Assembly: GCF_023684385.1 (NCBI RefSeq)
Contig: NZ_JAGSOJ010000001.1
Coordinates: forward strand, 310,001-374,000
Source of the DNA: Oceanirhabdus seepicola
GTDB lineage: Bacteria > Bacillota > Clostridia > Clostridiales > Clostridiaceae
Direction of reading: 5' to 3'
Length of the DNA: 64,000 bases
Position numbers and translations under genes: made by a program. Numbering within the stretch: position 1 is the first letter of the stretch; each line of letters opens with the position of its first letter. Below the pieces are notes generated by a model. That model saw only the letters and a list, made by a program, of their open reading frames with translations. It was not told where the DNA came from and made no database searches. Positions 62,012 to 64,000 of this stretch are shown here, piece after piece.

Positions 62012-62956
62012 TTACTTACATTTTATTTCTCCAGCAATTTTTTCGATTTTTCTTAGCCTATGATTAACTCCTGATTTACCAACGGGTGGATCAATAAGTT
62101 CACCTAATTCTTTTAAAGAAATATCAGGATATTGAATTCTCAATTCAGCAACTTCTCTAAGATTCTTAGGTAATCTTTGCAAACCTATTTCTCTCTGAAT
62201 AAGTTTTATACTTTCAATTTGTCTTACAGCTGCATTAACTGTCTTACTTAAATTAGCCGTTTCACAATTAACTAATCTATTAACATTATTTCTCATACTT
62301 TTTACGATTCTAACATTTTCAAAAAATAATAAATTAGAATGTGCACCAACAATATTCAATACGTCTATTATTTGCTCTCCTTCTTTCAAATAAACAACAT
62401 GACTACTTTTTCTCTTAATAACTTTTGAGTTTAAACCATAAGAGTTTATTAAATTCATCAATTCTTGAGCATAATCTTCATTATGAGTAACAAACTCTAA
62501 ATGATAAGCTTTTTCAGGATTACTAATACTTCCTCCTCCTAATAATCCCCCTCTAAGAAATATTCTCTTAGCGTTGTCATCTATTATTATTTCTTCAGGA
62601 ATCCCATAATCTAAAGTTATCTGTTCACTTCTACTCAATATCCCTATTTCTTTTAGAAAATCTTTAACGCCCATCTCTTCAGTTATCATAACCAAATAAA
62701 TATTATTCTTTTTAAGTGAATTACTTCTCTTTACTAGCAATCTTGTGTGTATATTAAAATATTCTTTTAGAATTTTAAATATTAATCTTGCTATTGCAGG
62801 ATTCTCTGTAGTTGACTTAAAAGCCATTCCTTTAGCTCCACTAAAACTTATTGTACCATTAACTTTCATAATACCTGAAAGAAGCGCAATAGCCTCAGTT
62901 TTGCTATTTACTCCTTTTCTACATACTTCTCTTTTAACTTTAGCTGAAAATGACAT
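62012..62956 (-). CDS. whiA: WhiA family DNA-binding protein
   Basis: 314 residues: LAGLIDADG-like fold (FLRGGLLGGGSISNPEKAYHLEF near 132-154) with degenerate catalytic residues, and a C-terminal HTH (PDISLKELGELIDPPVGKSGVNHRLRKI). Acts in cell division or sporulation-linked control in Firmicutes and Actinobacteria. It follows yvcK by 42 bases, part of the conserved rapZ-yvcK-whiA cluster. Confidence 0.96.
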   Translation of the reverse strand: MSFSAKVKREVCRKGVNSKTEAIALLSGIMKVNGTISFSGAKGMAFKSTTENPAIARLIFKILKEYFNIHTRLLVKRSNSLKKNNIYLVMITEEMGVKDFLKEIGILSRSEQITLDYGIPEEIIIDDNAKRIFLRGGLLGGGSISNPEKAYHLEFVTHNEDYAQELMNLINSYGLNSKVIKRKSSHVVYLKEGEQIIDVLNIVGAHSNLLFFENVRIVKSMRNNVNRLVNCETANLSKTVNAAVRQIESIKLIQREIGLQRLPKNLREVAELRIQYPDISLKELGELIDPPVGKSGVNHRLRKIEKIAGEIKCK

Positions 62957-62998
62957 CTTACTTCTCCCTATACTTTATACTAATATTTCTCTGTTTTT

Positions 62999-63964
62999 CT
63001 ATACTGCATTAAAAATTATTTCTGCAAGTTTATCTGAGTCGTGTCTAGCATATTTCTTAGAAAAACTCACAATGTTCTCTTTAATAACATTATATCCACT
63101 AAGATTTTCTATATCCAGTTCAACCTTTTCAGAATTTTCCATTTCATATTTTTCAATATAAAAGTTATTTATTTCTCCTATATTAGCAATTATTTCATCA
63201 ATTATTTTAGGTGAAGAATGTTTAATAATGGCTCTTACATGATCAGATACTTTATAATTATCCGTTTCACCTTGCTGAGTCATTATGTTTGATATATATA
63301 CTTTTCTTCCATTTGCTCTAAGAAGAGCCTCCTTTATATCTTGCACCAAAAGATTTGGTATAATACTTGTATATAAACTACCTGGTCCAATTACAATAAT
63401 ATCTGAATTTTCAATAGCTTCAATTGCTTCTATAGGAGCTCTTGCTCCCCTAGGTTCAATGTTCATCCTTTTAATTCTACTTTTATGCTCTATCACTTTT
63501 TTAGGTATTTTCGATTCTCCTTTAATTATCTCACCATTTTCAAGCTCAGCAGATAATGTCATATTATCTAAGGTAACCGGTAATACCATTCCCTTAACAG
63601 CCAGTACATCACTCATCCTTTTTATTGCTTCCATAAAGTTATTATTAGATATCCCAGTCATAGCAGCCAAAAAAAGATTTCCAAAGTTCTGTCCTTTTAG
63701 ATTTCCTTCATTAAATCTAAATTGCAAAAGCTTTTCCATTAATGGTTCTGTATCTGCTAAAGCTAATATACAATTTCTTATATCTCCAGGCGGCAGAATT
63801 CCTAGATCTTTTCTAAGTATCCCAGAACCGCCCCCATCATCTCCAACAGTTACTATTGCTGTAATATCCTCTGTATATCTCTTAAGTCCTCTAAGTAGTG
63901 TAGATAATCCTGTTCCACCACCTATTACAGTAACTTTCTTATCTTTTTTTGATACTTCTATCAT
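62999..63964 (-). CDS. yvcK: Gluconeogenesis factor YvcK/GlmR (CofD-like)
   Basis: 321 residues; UDP-sugar-binding, needed for growth on gluconeogenic carbon and for cell-wall precursor balance. IGGGTGLSTLLRGLK, DDGGGSGILRKDLG and PPGDIRNCILALAD are the CofD/YvcK signatures; IGPGSLYTSIIPNLL follows. The ATG overlaps the stop of the preceding gene (ATGA), indicating translational coupling. Confidence 0.95.
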   Translation of the reverse strand: MIEVSKKDKKVTVIGGGTGLSTLLRGLKRYTEDITAIVTVGDDGGGSGILRKDLGILPPGDIRNCILALADTEPLMEKLLQFRFNEGNLKGQNFGNLFLAAMTGISNNNFMEAIKRMSDVLAVKGMVLPVTLDNMTLSAELENGEIIKGESKIPKKVIEHKSRIKRMNIEPRGARAPIEAIEAIENSDIIVIGPGSLYTSIIPNLLVQDIKEALLRANGRKVYISNIMTQQGETDNYKVSDHVRAIIKHSSPKIIDEIIANIGEINNFYIEKYEMENSEKVELDIENLSGYNVIKENIVSFSKKYARHDSDKLAEIIFNAV

Positions 63965-64000
63965 AGTTTGGATACTCCTCTATTAACATCCTCAACTATA
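63961..64000 (-). CDS. rapZ: 3' end of an upstream gene, probably rapZ (partial)
   Basis: The minus-strand frame IVEDVNRGVSKL then TGA overlaps the yvcK start. Only 12 codons are in the window; identity is inferred from the conserved rapZ-yvcK-whiA order, since the sequence alone is too short. Confidence 0.35.
   Translation of the reverse strand, partial: IVEDVNRGVSKL

Noticed and set aside
63285..63986. 233-codon plus-strand ORF
   Set aside because: Antisense to yvcK, whose motifs are unambiguous.

Overview
The window looks like chromosomal DNA of a low-GC, anaerobic, spore-forming member of the Clostridiaceae; I do not name a species. Evidence: very AT-rich sequence with strong AGGAGG-type ribosome binding sites; the clostridial order rapZ end - yvcK - whiA - dnaE - pfkA - pyk (all minus strand); a group B type [FeFe] hydrogenase; an oxygen-sensitive glycyl radical enzyme with its radical SAM activase; and a Spo0E-like sporulation phosphatase. 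No phage, plasmid backbone, intact insertion sequence or CRISPR array was seen.

Layout. 0.1-2.8 kb (+): NhaC antiporter, then a NusG-II domain protein and a Gx-type small transporter. 3-11.9 kb (-): Ca/Na exchanger, HelD, dipeptide epimerase, PepV, a kinase/pseudokinase pair, DinB. 11.9-12.1 kb: a promoter-to-terminator unit encoding a probable small RNA or dinB leader. 12.1-17.6 kb (-): a compact shikimate operon aroB-aroA-aroC-chorismate mutase-aroE/aroK fusion-aroQ, covering dehydroquinate synthesis to chorismate and prephenate. 17.9-23.8 kb (-): LCP cell-wall ligase with a 17-unit heptapeptide tail, TopB, a DEDDh exonuclease, an M19 dipeptidase. 24.2-30.8 kb: VOC protein, [FeFe] hydrogenase, birA, a nucleotide-pyrophosphatase-like enzyme, PAP2, an unknown membrane protein and a 43-residue basic protein. 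30.9-35.2 kb (-): lipoprotein, response regulator, histidine kinase and a degenerate FtsZ homologue in one operon. 35.2-36.7 kb: tRNA-Trp, two small ORFs and a nest of repeats. 36.7-45.9 kb (-): S1-domain protein, SEC-C protein, PHP phosphatase, YjjW/YjjI, ClpA/ClpS. 46.2-46.5 kb: tRNA-Glu, -Val, -Tyr. 46.5-54.4 kb (-): S41 peptidase, tRNA-Lys beside a truncated 5S rRNA gene, AraC regulator, LepB, Spo0E-like plus MEDS pair, SemiSWEET, RlmD-type methyltransferase, DUF1540 protein. 54.8-64 kb (-): pyk, pfkA, dnaE, a small membrane protein, whiA, yvcK and the last codons of probable rapZ.

Most unusual content: (1) the operon in which a two-component system and a VCBS-like lipoprotein are followed by an FtsZ-fold protein that has lost the GTP-binding signature; (2) several families of intergenic palindromic elements, one about 240 bp long with a conserved three-hairpin core and compensating arm changes, another with a conserved asymmetric internal loop inside variable arms, and a 28-bp palindrome bracketing aroB; (3) a 5S rRNA remnant joined to one of these elements; (4) a dnaE frame whose conserved PHP motif lies upstream of any ATG, GTG or TTG; and (5) the RNA unit in front of dinB.

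Start codons were chosen by ribosome binding site and, where it helps, by excluding extensions that read through terminators. Product names rest on motifs read by eye; no database search was made.
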